DNA of 64,000 nucleotides from Methanosarcina flavescens (GTDB lineage Archaea > Halobacteriota > Methanosarcinia > Methanosarcinales > Methanosarcinaceae). This document shows, piece by piece, positions 43,529-52,238 of this stretch (the stretch's first letter is position 1; every line of letters starts with the position of its first letter). Made by a program: the position numbers and the translations under genes. The stretch spans positions 1,116,001 to 1,180,000 of the forward strand of contig NZ_CP032683.1 of assembly GCF_001304615.2 (NCBI RefSeq), given 5' to 3'. The notes under the pieces are model-generated. The model saw only the letters and a list, made by a program, of their open reading frames with translations, ran no database searches and was not told where the DNA came from.

Positions 43529-44044
43529 TCAAACCTCAAGAAACTCGCCCGGATACTCTACGACCCCGCCTGCCCCTTCAAGTGCTTCTACCTTTAATTC
43601 CAGCGCCATAAACGCTTCATTCGGCACGCCAAAAGGATCAGTTATTCTCCACTTATTTGCCGGCTTAAACCCGAATTTAGGATAATATTCAGGATGCCCA
43701 AGAAATATAACAGAATCGTATCCCAGCCGCTGGCAGGCTTTGAGCCCTTCTCTTATAAGTTCGCCTTCTATGCCCTGCCTCTGAAACTCAGGTAAAACTG
43801 CAACAGGGGCAAGTGACATAATTTCTTTTTCTTCGCTGTTCTCCAGTTTGATAACTACAGGGAAAAAGAGAATGTGGCCAGCTATTTTCCAATCAATTTC
43901 AGCCACAAGCGAAAGTTCGGGAATAAACTTTGGATTTTTCCTGAGGTTCTCAACTAGTTTTCCTTTATTGGGCTGCCCGAAGGCAAGATTGTTTACTTCG
44001 GTTATTGCCGGGCAGTCTGAAAGAGTTTCGGGGCGGATTTTAAT
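43529..44044 (-). CDS. GNAT-family N-acetyltransferase, apparent AUU start
   Basis: The GTG at 43906 gives only 125 residues and lacks the first third of the GNAT fold. The frame stays open upstream and encodes a typical beginning (KIRPETLSDCPAITEVN, LAFGQPNKGKLVENLR) up to a TAA at 44072-44074. No ATG, GTG or TTG exists there; ATT at 44044 follows a GGAAGG-type ribosome site by about 10 nt and gives 171 residues, the usual size. The acetyl-CoA loop QRQGIEGELIREGL is intact, as is GHPEYYPKFGF. Substrate unknown. A pseudogene with a mutated start is the alternative. Confidence 0.75.
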   Translation of the reverse strand: MKIRPETLSDCPAITEVNNLAFGQPNKGKLVENLRKNPKFIPELSLVAEIDWKIAGHILFFPVVIKLENSEEKEIMSLAPVAVLPEFQRQGIEGELIREGLKACQRLGYDSVIFLGHPEYYPKFGFKPANKWRITDPFGVPNEAFMALELKVEALEGAGGVVEYPGEFLEV

Positions 44045-44132
44045 AGACTTCTTTCCTTCCTGTTTGTTTCCTTAAGCATGTTTCTCTTTTTCCTAAACAA
44101 GTGTTTTTTTCTTCTTATAATCTCATATAATA

Positions 44133-44182
44133 ACAATTTATTGTCATAACAACAATTTATTGTCATAATAACAATTTATTAT
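44133..44182. promoter_or_regulatory. Three 19-bp-spaced iterons upstream of the permease gene
   Basis: ACAATTTATTGT occurs at 44133-44144, 44152-44163 and (last bases changed) 44171-44182. Each has ACAAT/ATTGT symmetry. The exact 19-bp period puts the sites on slightly offset helix faces. They lie between the GNAT gene (reading left) and the permease (reading right), 135-185 nt before the latter. Confidence 0.55.
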
Positions 44183-44316
44183 CCCTATTTTTTCTCTCTG
44201 TAGAGTTTATATGTCTAATGTATTCATTTAAAGAATGCTTAAGGAAGATCAGTTCTATTTTAGTTCTTAATCACCCCAGTTTTTCCCTATAAAAATCTAT
44301 AAAATGGAGCCCAGTT

Positions 44317-45528
44317 ATGATCCCCCTTTTCAGTGCAGGAAAAATCGCGCTTGGAAGCATTAGAAGTGCAAAGTTGCGTTCAACCCTTACCATACTTGGA
44401 ATTGTCATAGGAGTTGCAGCCGTAATTGCAAATGTATCCCTCGGGGCAAGTTTCAACCAGCATTTTACAAATGAAGTGACCAACCTGGGGTCGAACTTTA
44501 TCTATATCCAGGGAATGCAGCCCAAGCTTTTTTACGATAATGAGCTCAAGATTGTTGAAAATACGCCCGGAATTTCGGGAGTTTCGCCTTTGAAGTCACA
44601 GACCGCAGAAGTCACGTACATGTCCGAAACCAAAAATATCATGGTTAGCGGTGTCGGGGAATCTTATGATGAGGTAGCGAATACAAAGCTTCAGAAAGGG
44701 GACTTTATCGCCGACAATGACGGGTACGTGGCTGTCATCGGGCACAAGGTTGCAAACGAAAAGTTTGATCGTAACATTTCTGCCCGGAGTTCCATAAACA
44801 TAACCTTCACGGTAGGAGAAAATGAAAAAGTTTCAAAGACCTTTAAAGTCAAGGCAATAATCCAGAACCCGGAAAATACTGTTGTCCAGGCATATGACGA
44901 CAATGAGGCTGTTATTATCCCGATCGATGTCATGAACAAGATTCTTGGCGAAAAAGATTATGGCGGGATTTTTGCAATGGCTGAGGATCCTGCGACGATT
45001 CAGGAGACTTCGGATGAAGTAGATGAACGTCTTGCCCGAAATTTTGGGATCTCCGAGAGGGCACTTGAAGATAAAGAGGCTCGTCCTTATTTCATCATCA
45101 ATCAGGCTGAGATCTTAAAACAAACAGATATGATGGCAGCAGCCCTCAGTTCTTTCCTGACGACCGTTGCGCTGATCTCTCTGCTGGTCGGCTCTATAGG
45201 GATAATGAACATTATGCTCGTAAGCGTGACTGAAAGAACAAGGGAGATAGGAGTGCTCAAATCCCTGGGATTCACAAGCTTTGATATCCTTTTCCTTTTC
45301 ATGGTTGAGTCAGTCTTACTTGGAGTTTTCGGAGGCATTCTCGGTAGTATAGTAGGAATTGCAGGCGCATACAGCGTTGAGACCTTTCTCAAGCTTCCTG
45401 TCATATTTCCTTTCAACCTCATAGCAGCCGGATTTTTTGTGGCTGTGTTCGTGGGCTTCGTCTCGGGAGTCTACCCTGCAAGGAAAGCTGCAAAAATGAA
45501 ACCTGTAGACTCACTCAGGCACGAGTGA
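44317..45528 (+). CDS. Orphan FtsX/MacB-type ABC permease
   Basis: A 403-residue permease: N-terminal helix (about 17-40), MacB-PCD extracytoplasmic domain (about 45-255), then three FtsX helices around IMLVSVTERTREIGVLKSLGFTSFDIL, ending GVYPARKAAKMKPVDSLRHE. The overall plan equals the 26694 permease, but no ATPase gene is adjacent, so it must borrow one or work with a distant LolD-type protein. Start ATG at 44317 after AAATGGAGCCC. Substrate unknown. Confidence 0.87.
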   Translation: MIPLFSAGKIALGSIRSAKLRSTLTILGIVIGVAAVIANVSLGASFNQHFTNEVTNLGSNFIYIQGMQPKLFYDNELKIVENTPGISGVSPLKSQTAEVTYMSETKNIMVSGVGESYDEVANTKLQKGDFIADNDGYVAVIGHKVANEKFDRNISARSSINITFTVGENEKVSKTFKVKAIIQNPENTVVQAYDDNEAVIIPIDVMNKILGEKDYGGIFAMAEDPATIQETSDEVDERLARNFGISERALEDKEARPYFIINQAEILKQTDMMAAALSSFLTTVALISLLVGSIGIMNIMLVSVTERTREIGVLKSLGFTSFDILFLFMVESVLLGVFGGILGSIVGIAGAYSVETFLKLPVIFPFNLIAAGFFVAVFVGFVSGVYPARKAAKMKPVDSLRHE

Positions 45529-45732
45529 ACACCCGATTCCACATTCCGCCTCAGATAAACTTTTTAAATAGGCTTTATTCCTGAAACTTTATTTATATTA
45601 AATATTATATAATTCTTTATAATTTCCATTTTGCTTAATTATCCTGCTTTCGAATACGTAATTTATTGATCCGCTTCTTATTTCAAGAAAAAGCGATATT
45701 TCCACAAAAACTAACATAAATACACAGGGGGT

Positions 45733-46170
45733 TTGCAACTGGCACAGGAAACAATAGAAAAATCCGAAGAAGAATGGAAAAAGGTGCTCACGCCCGAGCA
45801 ATATCATGTCCTGAGGGAGAAAGGTACAGAAAAACCCTTTTCCGGCAATCTGTACTATAATAAGGAAAAAGGAATTTATACCTGTGCTGCCTGCGGGCAA
45901 GAACTATTTTCCTCGGATACAAAGTTTGAATCTGGCTCAGGTTGGCCAAGTTTCTATGATGTAATCTCGAGTGACAAGGTAAGGCTCAAAGAGGACACCA
46001 GCTATTTCATGAGCAGAATCGAGGTAGTGTGTTCCCGCTGCGGAAGTCATCTGGGTCATGTTTTTGACGATGGACCTGCGCCAACCGGGAAGCGTTACTG
46101 CATTAATTCCATCTCTCTTAATTTTAAGAAAGAAGGGGAAAAAGACAAGCAAGGAGAAGAAGGAAAGTAA
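45733..46170 (+). CDS. msrB: Peptide-methionine (R)-S-oxide reductase MsrB
   Basis: The 145-residue protein has the full MsrB fold: two zinc Cys pairs CAAC (51-54) and CSRC (100-103), [15 protein letters not shown] and the catalytic Cys in RYCINS (Cys123). It repairs oxidised methionine in proteins, relevant for an anaerobe exposed to oxygen. TTG at 45733 is used here; however, GGGGG (45727-45731) is only 1 nt away from it and 7 nt from an in-frame CTG at 45739, so the true start may be the latter. Not related to the Msr regulators of methanol genes. Confidence 0.9.
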   Translation: MQLAQETIEKSEEEWKKVLTPEQYHVLREKGTEKPFSGNLYYNKEKGIYTCAACGQELFSSDTKFESGSGWPSFYDVISSDKVRLKEDTSYFMSRIEVVCSRCGSHLGHVFDDGPAPTGKRYCINSISLNFKKEGEKDKQGEEGK

Positions 46171-46177
46171 GCTCAAA

Positions 46178-46276
46178 AAGAAAGTAGGAATATCAAACCA
46201 GGAAGAAAGTAGGAAGGTCAAACCAGGAAGAAAGTAGGAAGATTAAACCACAAAGAAAGTAGGAATATCAAAAACC
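46178..46276. repeat. 25-bp tandem repeat, four copies, behind msrB
   Basis: Units start at 46178, 46203, 46228 and 46253 (AAGAAAGTAGGAA core followed by TATCAAACCAGG variants). They begin within 10 nt of the msrB stop codon. Confidence 0.8.
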
Positions 46277-46297
46277 AGATCAGGTTAAGCCTGATCT
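46277..46297 (+). terminator. Hairpin behind msrB
   Basis: AGATCAGG 46277-46284 and CCTGATCT 46290-46297, 5-nt loop, followed by TTTG only. Possible terminator for msrB and its tandem-repeat tail. Confidence 0.5.
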
Positions 46298-46345
46298 TTG
46301 AGATTTACAGATTCTGCGGTTGGAGAAAGGGGGTTTGGGCGGAAC

Positions 46346-46534
46346 TTGAAATTGCAAAAAAAGTATTTCGAGATGTTTGGATTTTTAATCTTTCTAATCT
46401 TCTACCTTCTGTTTTTCAACCTTTTATTTCCTATTCAGGGCTCAGATGCACCTATCTATGCTCCGGGCACACTCATTTTTGCTTTATTTGGGTATTGGTT
46501 AGGAGGCATCCTGTATGAGAAGTATATAAAGTGA
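46346..46534 (+). CDS. Small membrane protein
   Basis: About 62 residues if the TTG at 46346 is used (GGGGG and GGGCGG upstream); an earlier TTG at 46298 lies inside the hairpin tail. Two predicted membrane helices: GFLIFLIFYLLFFNLLF and GTLIFALFGYWLGGIL, separated by a short loop, with a KYIK tail. No family recognised. Confidence 0.5.
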   Translation: MKLQKKYFEMFGFLIFLIFYLLFFNLLFPIQGSDAPIYAPGTLIFALFGYWLGGILYEKYIK

Positions 46535-46650
46535 AAAAGCCTGATCGAAAAATATTCTGGCTTCACAATCTAAGATATGTCTATATAGAGATTTTACTGA
46601 ACTTTGATCTTCATAATCTTTATCATAGATTACAACAATCTATTGAATAG

Positions 46651-47295
46651 ATGTTAAAAGCAATAATTTTTGATGTGGATGGAGTTCTTGTAGATTCCAT
46701 GTTTTACCAGGCCGATGCCTGGGTTAAAACCTTCAAGGAAGCTGGTATTAACATCACCAGGGAAGATATTTACGAGCTTGAAGGCTCAAATAACCAGAGG
46801 TTAATTAAATCGATCTTCGAAAAGGCTGGAAAAGAGCCTGATCCCTGGCATTTAGAGCAATTGCCTGAAAAGAAACGCGAGGTTCTTGAATTTGATAAAA
46901 TAAAACCCTTTGAAGGTATTCTGGATTGCCTTAAGGAATTAAAACAGCACTTTAAGCTCGCCATGGTTTCCGGGTCACATATCGACACGGTAACTGGGGT
47001 TGTAAATAAGTATTTTTCTAACTGCTTTGACGTCATAATTACCGGTAGCGACCTTGAGCGTGGGAAACCTGATCCCGATCCTTATCTCAAAGCCCTTGAG
47101 ATGCTCGACCTGACAAAGAATGAGTGCATAGTAATTGAAAATGCACCTCTGGGCATAACTGCTGCCAAGAGGGCGGGGCTTTACTGTGTCGCAGTTGCAA
47201 GTATGCTTGAACCTGAAAAAGTAGAGCATGCGGATCTTGTACTCGAAGACCATGCTGCCCTTCTCGAATATCTGAAGAGCCTTATCCCAAAGTGA
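46651..47295 (+). CDS. HAD-superfamily phosphatase (beta-phosphoglucomutase/GPH-like)
   Basis: The 214-residue protein shows HAD motif I DVDGVLVDS (nucleophile Asp8), motif II VSGSH, Lys in GKPDPDPY and motif IV IENAPLGITAAKRAG. The helical cap (about 20-85) puts it among subclass IA enzymes such as phosphoglycolate phosphatase and beta-phosphoglucomutase. Substrate cannot be told from sequence. Confidence 0.85.
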   Translation: MLKAIIFDVDGVLVDSMFYQADAWVKTFKEAGINITREDIYELEGSNNQRLIKSIFEKAGKEPDPWHLEQLPEKKREVLEFDKIKPFEGILDCLKELKQHFKLAMVSGSHIDTVTGVVNKYFSNCFDVIITGSDLERGKPDPDPYLKALEMLDLTKNECIVIENAPLGITAAKRAGLYCVAVASMLEPEKVEHADLVLEDHAALLEYLKSLIPK

Positions 47296-47372
47296 TCGCA
47301 GTTCTCTCCTGATCACTTCTTCACTCTGCCCGAGTTTCCAGAGATATTATGGACGGAAATTGAGGAGGCTTT

Positions 47373-48518
47373 TCAGAACGCTTTTTCTTTAAACTCTTTT
47401 TCAAGCATTTCTCTCACAGCACTGGGACCATTCAGTTCTCGGGCAAGCCTTCGCAACCTTTGAGTTTTATTTCTATACTTTTCTTCCTCAAGAACTTCCC
47501 GGATACATTCGAGAACGACCTCAGGAGGTGTGGAATAACTGAGCATCCTACCATAGCCCTCTTCTTCAATCACTTCAGCGTTATTTTCCTGCTCGCTATG
47601 CTCCCTGTCAGGAAAAGAAAGGATAGGAATTCCGAAGCTCAGGGCTTCTATAATGGTACTGTGCCCCCCAGGGGCTATTACTGCATCCGAGCCCTTCATG
47701 TATGGGTATGTATCTTCTATGAACTTAAGGAGTTCTACATTTTCCGGCAGGTCAGCAAGCTTTGAGGGGTCAAGGGAGGGACCTGAGATTAGAGTATAAT
47801 TGATAGAAGTATCGAGCTTTGCGGTCTCGATTACTTTTTCGAAAATAGGTCTCCTGTATCCGAAACCTCCAATAAGGGAAACAGTATGTGGCTTTTTAAG
47901 GGTAATTTGCTCCACTTCTTCATACTTTTCTTTTAAAAGGGGGCCACTGTAGAATACTTTTTCCTGAACTTTACCCCGGAAATTCAGATTTTTCCTGCAA
48001 ACGGTATAGGGGAGGGGATAATCAGGAATAATTATTTTGTTTACTTTCTCAAAAATTTGGTTGTAGAATCTTCTTGTCATTTCCCCAAGAAGCCTCAGAG
48101 AAACTCCTCGATTTTTAAAAAATTCCTCCATATTTGATTGGTTCAAAATAAGGTATACTGGAATTCTAAGTGTGAAGCCGGCAAGCGTTCCCAGATAATA
48201 GCTGTCCGAAAAGATGACATCGGGATCTATATCTTTTATCAGCTTCAGAAGCTTTGGCCCTCCTAAAATATCTGCGTTTTTAAGAGTTGCCTCAATTGAA
48301 CCCTTGAAATCCAGGGTTCCAGCCTTTCCGATCAGCTTTATTTCAGAGGGAATTTCATGTGCCGGATAACCTGTCTTCTCAACCATTTCCTTTGAGTATC
48401 CATAAGCTCCGAAATGTACTTCGTGCTCGCCCTCAAGAAATTCTTTTCCAAGTGCCAGGCATCGGCTGGTATGACCAAGTCCCTCTCCACAGATTAAAAT
48501 AATTATTCGCATTCCCAT
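47373..48518 (-). CDS. MurG-like (GT28-type) glycosyltransferase
   Basis: A 381-residue GT-B protein: GEGLGHTSRCLALGKEF at the N-terminus, VIFSDSYYLG, SLIGGFGYRRPIFEKV and a C-terminal nucleotide-sugar site APGGHSTIIEALSFGIPILSFPDREHSEQENNAEV. Archaeal relatives are annotated as UDP-N-acetylglucosamine-type transferases and act on lipid- or protein-linked glycans. Two ATGs two codons apart are possible starts. It is monocistronic and convergent with the HAD gene. Confidence 0.82.
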   Translation of the reverse strand: MGMRIIILICGEGLGHTSRCLALGKEFLEGEHEVHFGAYGYSKEMVEKTGYPAHEIPSEIKLIGKAGTLDFKGSIEATLKNADILGGPKLLKLIKDIDPDVIFSDSYYLGTLAGFTLRIPVYLILNQSNMEEFFKNRGVSLRLLGEMTRRFYNQIFEKVNKIIIPDYPLPYTVCRKNLNFRGKVQEKVFYSGPLLKEKYEEVEQITLKKPHTVSLIGGFGYRRPIFEKVIETAKLDTSINYTLISGPSLDPSKLADLPENVELLKFIEDTYPYMKGSDAVIAPGGHSTIIEALSFGIPILSFPDREHSEQENNAEVIEEEGYGRMLSYSTPPEVVLECIREVLEEEKYRNKTQRLRRLARELNGPSAVREMLEKEFKEKAF

Positions 48519-49155
48519 CCTTTCCTTTAAAGCTGCATTTATTTTCCCTTTATTCTCCCCTTAGTTTTCAACTTTTAATTCTATATTTCAGGTCTTCTTA
48601 AAAAAAATTGCGGACAACTTCCGGCTTGACATCCAATCTCTGAGAACTACTGGGAAAACGTTAGAACAGCGTCTAATCTATAGAGTGAGACTTACTAACC
48701 TTTAGAATTGGATAATTATGAAGATTCTAAAAATAAAAGGAAAGGAAGTAACATGGGAGAGCTATATAAAACTTCCTACTGATGGCACGGTTTTTGGTCT
48801 GTTCATGTATTTTTTTGTCCCACGCTACTATTTATCGATACACCTCTCAGGTATATATACTTTTCTTTTTTCTATGTAATTCCTTAATTAAGTATTGTTC
48901 TTACGCTCATGGAATATATTTATTTCTCAAATTTAATTTTATGTTTTGTTGTCCTGCCTTCTTCTATTTCTACCCTTTATATTTCTTTTTTATCAGTCTG
49001 TCAACTGAGTGAATAATCAAAGGGCAGAAAAGAAGGGTACAAATGATAACAACCATGTAAAATCATTGCAAAAAGCAGAGGTCAAAAGTAATAAGAAATG
49101 AGAAGAAATTCACGGATTCAAAGTGAATTTAAAAAAGAAAAAGAGAACAGAGGGC
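48519..49155. other. Intergenic region downstream of mtaB
   Basis: AT-rich. A TATA-like GCTATATAAAAC is at 48761-48772, reading right, but the open frame behind it (48782-49012) is T-rich with a membrane-like composition and no ribosome site. A small RNA is possible; I see no gene. Confidence 0.4.
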
Positions 49156-50541
49156 TTAGAAGCCGTAGTTCTCTGGCAGGAAGACCTTAACTTCACTCTG
49201 GTATTTTGTGAGGCAGTCGTCCATGAACTTGTCCATATCGTCTGGAAGAGCTTCGAGGGTTGCCTTTGCGTCTCCGAGAGCCTTGGTCTCGAACCTGGAG
49301 AGCTCGAGCTTGCCAGCTGCACCTTCGTTGACGATGTTGCAGCATTCTATTGCGGCGTTCTTTGCTCTGAGGTAGATGTTGTCTCCGTCCTTGACAATTG
49401 CTTCACCGACTCTGTATGCGTTGTCGTATGCAAGCACATAGGCCTGTGGGTCTCTGTACCTGTCGGAAAGCATGAGAAGGTCCCTGAGAACTTTGTCGTT
49501 CTTGGTTTCAAGAGCAGTGTTCATGAGGGCGCAGTCGTATGCGAGGGACTCAGCCCAGCACTGAACAGTTGTACCGCCGAATTCGCCGTGGTACTCAACA
49601 GACTCGTTGGACCAGCAGTCACAGCACTGCATAATGAGGTTACCCATAACATCAGAGTGGGCACAGGTGGAGGTCTTACCTTCCTGGGTCATCGGCATAC
49701 CAGTGATGGCTTTGATGATAACGTTTTCATATCCGCAGTCCTTACCAGGGCCCTCTGCTCCGCATTCGTATGCAACGAGGGATCTTGGGGCGGAAATTGC
49801 CCTTGCAATGATTGCGAGGGTGTGGGCAAGGTTCTTGTCAAGCAGCCCACCGCCAATGAACATTGCCGTGTTTGCCTGGGCGCAGTCAGTGTCACCAGCT
49901 GCAACAGTACCTGTCTTCTTTGCGATTGCGGCAATGTCGGACCAGATTAGTTCCATGTCAATGGAGCCGAGGCAACCGATTGAGTAGAGAATACCAGCAA
50001 TGTCGTTTCTGAGAACTGCGTAGTCGAAAACTTCCTTACCACCCATGCTCTCTACGGAAAGCAGGTCTGCGCCGGCCTTGGCGCATTCTTCAAAGGCTTC
50101 GAGGAAGACAGAGTACTTGTCGCCTCTGAGCTGGAGGAAGTCCCTGTTCTCACGGATGTCACCAATTGTGTGGCGAAGTGCACACTTTATGCCATATTCA
50201 TCGTGATATTCTTCCATGATGGTCTTCTGGGCATGTGCAACTTCTGCTCCCCAGGAGGGGTTGTTGGACATCTGCTGAACGTGTTCGGTTTCGAGGATAA
50301 CTGCCGGGAAACCAACCTGAACCATTCTTGACATAATGTCGGTGGTGATCCTCTCATATTCCCTTATGAGTTTTTCCTTGGATGCACCGGCTTCTGGCCT
50401 TGGAGCATAGTTAATTTCAGGAATTGTGTAGCCTGCACCGATCTCGAGATCGAGACCTGCCTTTACCGGATACTTGGACACGCCGAAGGTCATTTCGTCT
50501 GCGCTTGCATATGCCATTGAAGTGTATCTTTTTGCTGCCAT
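49156..50541 (-). CDS. mtaB: Methanol:corrinoid methyltransferase MtaB
   Basis: 461 residues, the usual length. The zinc ligands known from the M. barkeri enzyme are in place: Glu164 (SVESMGG), Cys220 (GDTDCAQ) and Cys269 (GKDCG). MtaB activates methanol on zinc and methylates the Co(I) corrinoid of MtaC; MtaA then moves the methyl group to coenzyme M. It acts in the cytoplasm as a complex with MtaC. It follows mtaC by 10 nt in the same operon (ribosome site GGTGAG before the ATG). Expression of mtaCB isoforms in M. acetivorans depends on Msr regulators; two such genes lie across the control region. Confidence 0.97.
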   Translation of the reverse strand: MAAKRYTSMAYASADEMTFGVSKYPVKAGLDLEIGAGYTIPEINYAPRPEAGASKEKLIREYERITTDIMSRMVQVGFPAVILETEHVQQMSNNPSWGAEVAHAQKTIMEEYHDEYGIKCALRHTIGDIRENRDFLQLRGDKYSVFLEAFEECAKAGADLLSVESMGGKEVFDYAVLRNDIAGILYSIGCLGSIDMELIWSDIAAIAKKTGTVAAGDTDCAQANTAMFIGGGLLDKNLAHTLAIIARAISAPRSLVAYECGAEGPGKDCGYENVIIKAITGMPMTQEGKTSTCAHSDVMGNLIMQCCDCWSNESVEYHGEFGGTTVQCWAESLAYDCALMNTALETKNDKVLRDLLMLSDRYRDPQAYVLAYDNAYRVGEAIVKDGDNIYLRAKNAAIECCNIVNEGAAGKLELSRFETKALGDAKATLEALPDDMDKFMDDCLTKYQSEVKVFLPENYGF

Positions 50542-50551
50542 TTAACTCACC

Positions 50552-51328
50552 TCAGTGCTTGTGGAATTTCTCTCTTAATGCTGCGATATCTGTAGTACCT
50601 GCAACGATTGCGTCAGCAATCTTGGGTGCATCAGCGGCTTCCTCACCATAAATGCCGAGTGCGTACTGGGATACGAAGTCCTGGTTAACTGCGCCACCAC
50701 CGCATGCAAATGGAATCTTATATCCTTTCTCGAGGAGTTTGTCGTTAACTTCCTTGAATGCATACATGGTGGTGGTCATGAGGGCAGTACCTGTGACCAT
50801 TATTGGGTTGTTCTCAGCAACTGCTGCAAGGACTTCGTCCACAGGAACGTCCCTTCCGAGGTCGACTACATTGTAACCGTTTGCCCTGAGGAGAGCGGTA
50901 ACGATGTTTTTCCCGATGTCGTGAACGTCACCCTCTGCAACATGGCAGACAACAGTTCCCTTTGTTACAGGAGCAGTTTGGGAATTTTCCTTGCAGAATT
51001 CGATACCTGCGAGCATGGCATCAGCGGACATCATGACATTTGGAAGGAAAATTACACCTTCATCATAGAGTCTTGTGACAACGCCCATACCGACCATGAG
51101 AGCGTCATCGATAAGTGCAATGGGGTCCTTGCCTGCATCGATTGCGGCCTGGAGACCCTCGATAACGTCATCTTCTTCTCCTTCAAAGATGGCCTTTGCG
51201 ATCGGGTAGATTAATTCGTCCTTAGGATAGATCTCTTCTGCGGCTTCTTCAGGTGTCATTGCCTTTTCCAGAGCCACATTGTATCTGGTTAATACTTTTT
51301 TCAGACTTGCTTCTGTAAAGTCCAACAT
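50552..51328 (-). CDS. mtaC: Methanol-specific corrinoid protein MtaC
   Basis: 258 residues with a helical cap domain (about 10-120) and a B12-binding Rossmann domain. GDVHDIGKN supplies the DxHxxG motif; the lower cobalt ligand is His136, the same number as in the M. barkeri protein. TGTALMTTTM and ACGGGAVN are the further cofactor contacts. It accepts the methyl group from methanol via MtaB and passes it to MtaA. First gene of the operon, with GGAGG 8-10 nt before the ATG. The exported protein at 3374 is a paralogue of its C-terminal half. Confidence 0.97.
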   Translation of the reverse strand: MLDFTEASLKKVLTRYNVALEKAMTPEEAAEEIYPKDELIYPIAKAIFEGEEDDVIEGLQAAIDAGKDPIALIDDALMVGMGVVTRLYDEGVIFLPNVMMSADAMLAGIEFCKENSQTAPVTKGTVVCHVAEGDVHDIGKNIVTALLRANGYNVVDLGRDVPVDEVLAAVAENNPIMVTGTALMTTTMYAFKEVNDKLLEKGYKIPFACGGGAVNQDFVSQYALGIYGEEAADAPKIADAIVAGTTDIAALREKFHKH

Positions 51329-52238
51329 ATTTCTAAACCTCCGTTTTGGTTTTTAGCAAAAAGGTCGTTACCGTTTCCGGGTCTGCAGTCCCGGAAATGT
51401 TCGGCACCTTGAGGTCCCGGCTTTTCCTCCGTGAAGTTTTCCTCTTCCGGGGGCATTAAGTTCTGAAAAATCTGCAATATATCCGTGCCACAGGATTTTA
51501 TCTTCAGATTATCCTCAGCAACCTTCCTGCGAAAAAATTTCTCCTTTTCACCGGAACTTTTCCTTTTTGAGTTAATTGCCTGTCTGTAATGCCAACAAGC
51601 GTATACAGCATAATTAGGGGAAATCATCACATATACCATAACCGACGGAAATTTTTTCCTGGTTTTTATAGTGCAAGATGAGGTCTAAAATTTTGAGCCG
51701 ACTATGCAGTTTTCTATCCTGAAATTTTTTGCTGGTTTTTTTCCTGATAAACAACCCTTAAATTTTTGAGGCAAATTTGTCAGATGTATACATTTTTGCG
51801 TCTCAATTCCTGTACGTGGGTTGAATACATAATAAAATCTTTTGAACAATGCGATTATTCAGATAAATCCTTTCAAAAATTTCAATGTTCATGCTGCACT
51901 CTTTTCAATTTTACATAATTCAATTAGTCAGTCTGTAAGGGTCCTATCGATTTTAAACTCTCGCCAATGATACCGTTTTTACGGGGATCTGAGATTTTTC
52001 TCAAACTCATATAATTATATTGTTTAGATTCCCTCGCGTCTAAAATTATTCATCCAAATTCTTTTATATAAATGGGTATATCGGATACCCCAAACATATG
52101 GCACAAACGCTTCTTCCTATTCAGGTCATACAGGATCAGACTGGAACTTAAATTTTCATCAGACCTTGCGCGGAGATTTTAGCGTCACTTGATACAGACA
52201 TTTTATATTTACATAAAAACGCGATAGAAGTGGTTTGA
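51329..52238. promoter_or_regulatory. Divergent control region between mtaCB and the Msr regulators
   Basis: About 0.9 kb without a convincing gene (the minus-strand frame 51301-51639 overlaps mtaC's start and has no family character). A hairpin TTTCCGGG 51374-51381 / CCCGGAAA 51390-51397 lies about 45-70 nt before mtaC, inside its leader. On the right a TATA-like TTTATATAAAT (52062-52072) and an inverted repeat GGGTAT/ATACCC (52074-52090) mark the promoter of the regulator gene at 52239. Long mRNA leaders are reported, as I recall, for mtaCB operons. Confidence 0.55.
52062..52090 (+). promoter_or_regulatory. TATA box and adjacent inverted repeat before the first Msr gene
   Basis: TTTATATAAAT is followed at once by GGGTAT-ATCGG-ATACCC. 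The inverted repeat occupies the space between TATA box and transcription start, where bound protein would block RNA polymerase. Leader about 140 nt. Confidence 0.5.

Noticed and set aside
48782-49012. 76-codon frame with membrane-like residues
   Set aside because: No ribosome site, extreme T content, no recognisable pattern.
51301-51639. 112-codon minus-strand frame before mtaC
   Set aside because: It overlaps the mtaC start in another frame, includes the leader hairpin and lacks any family resemblance.
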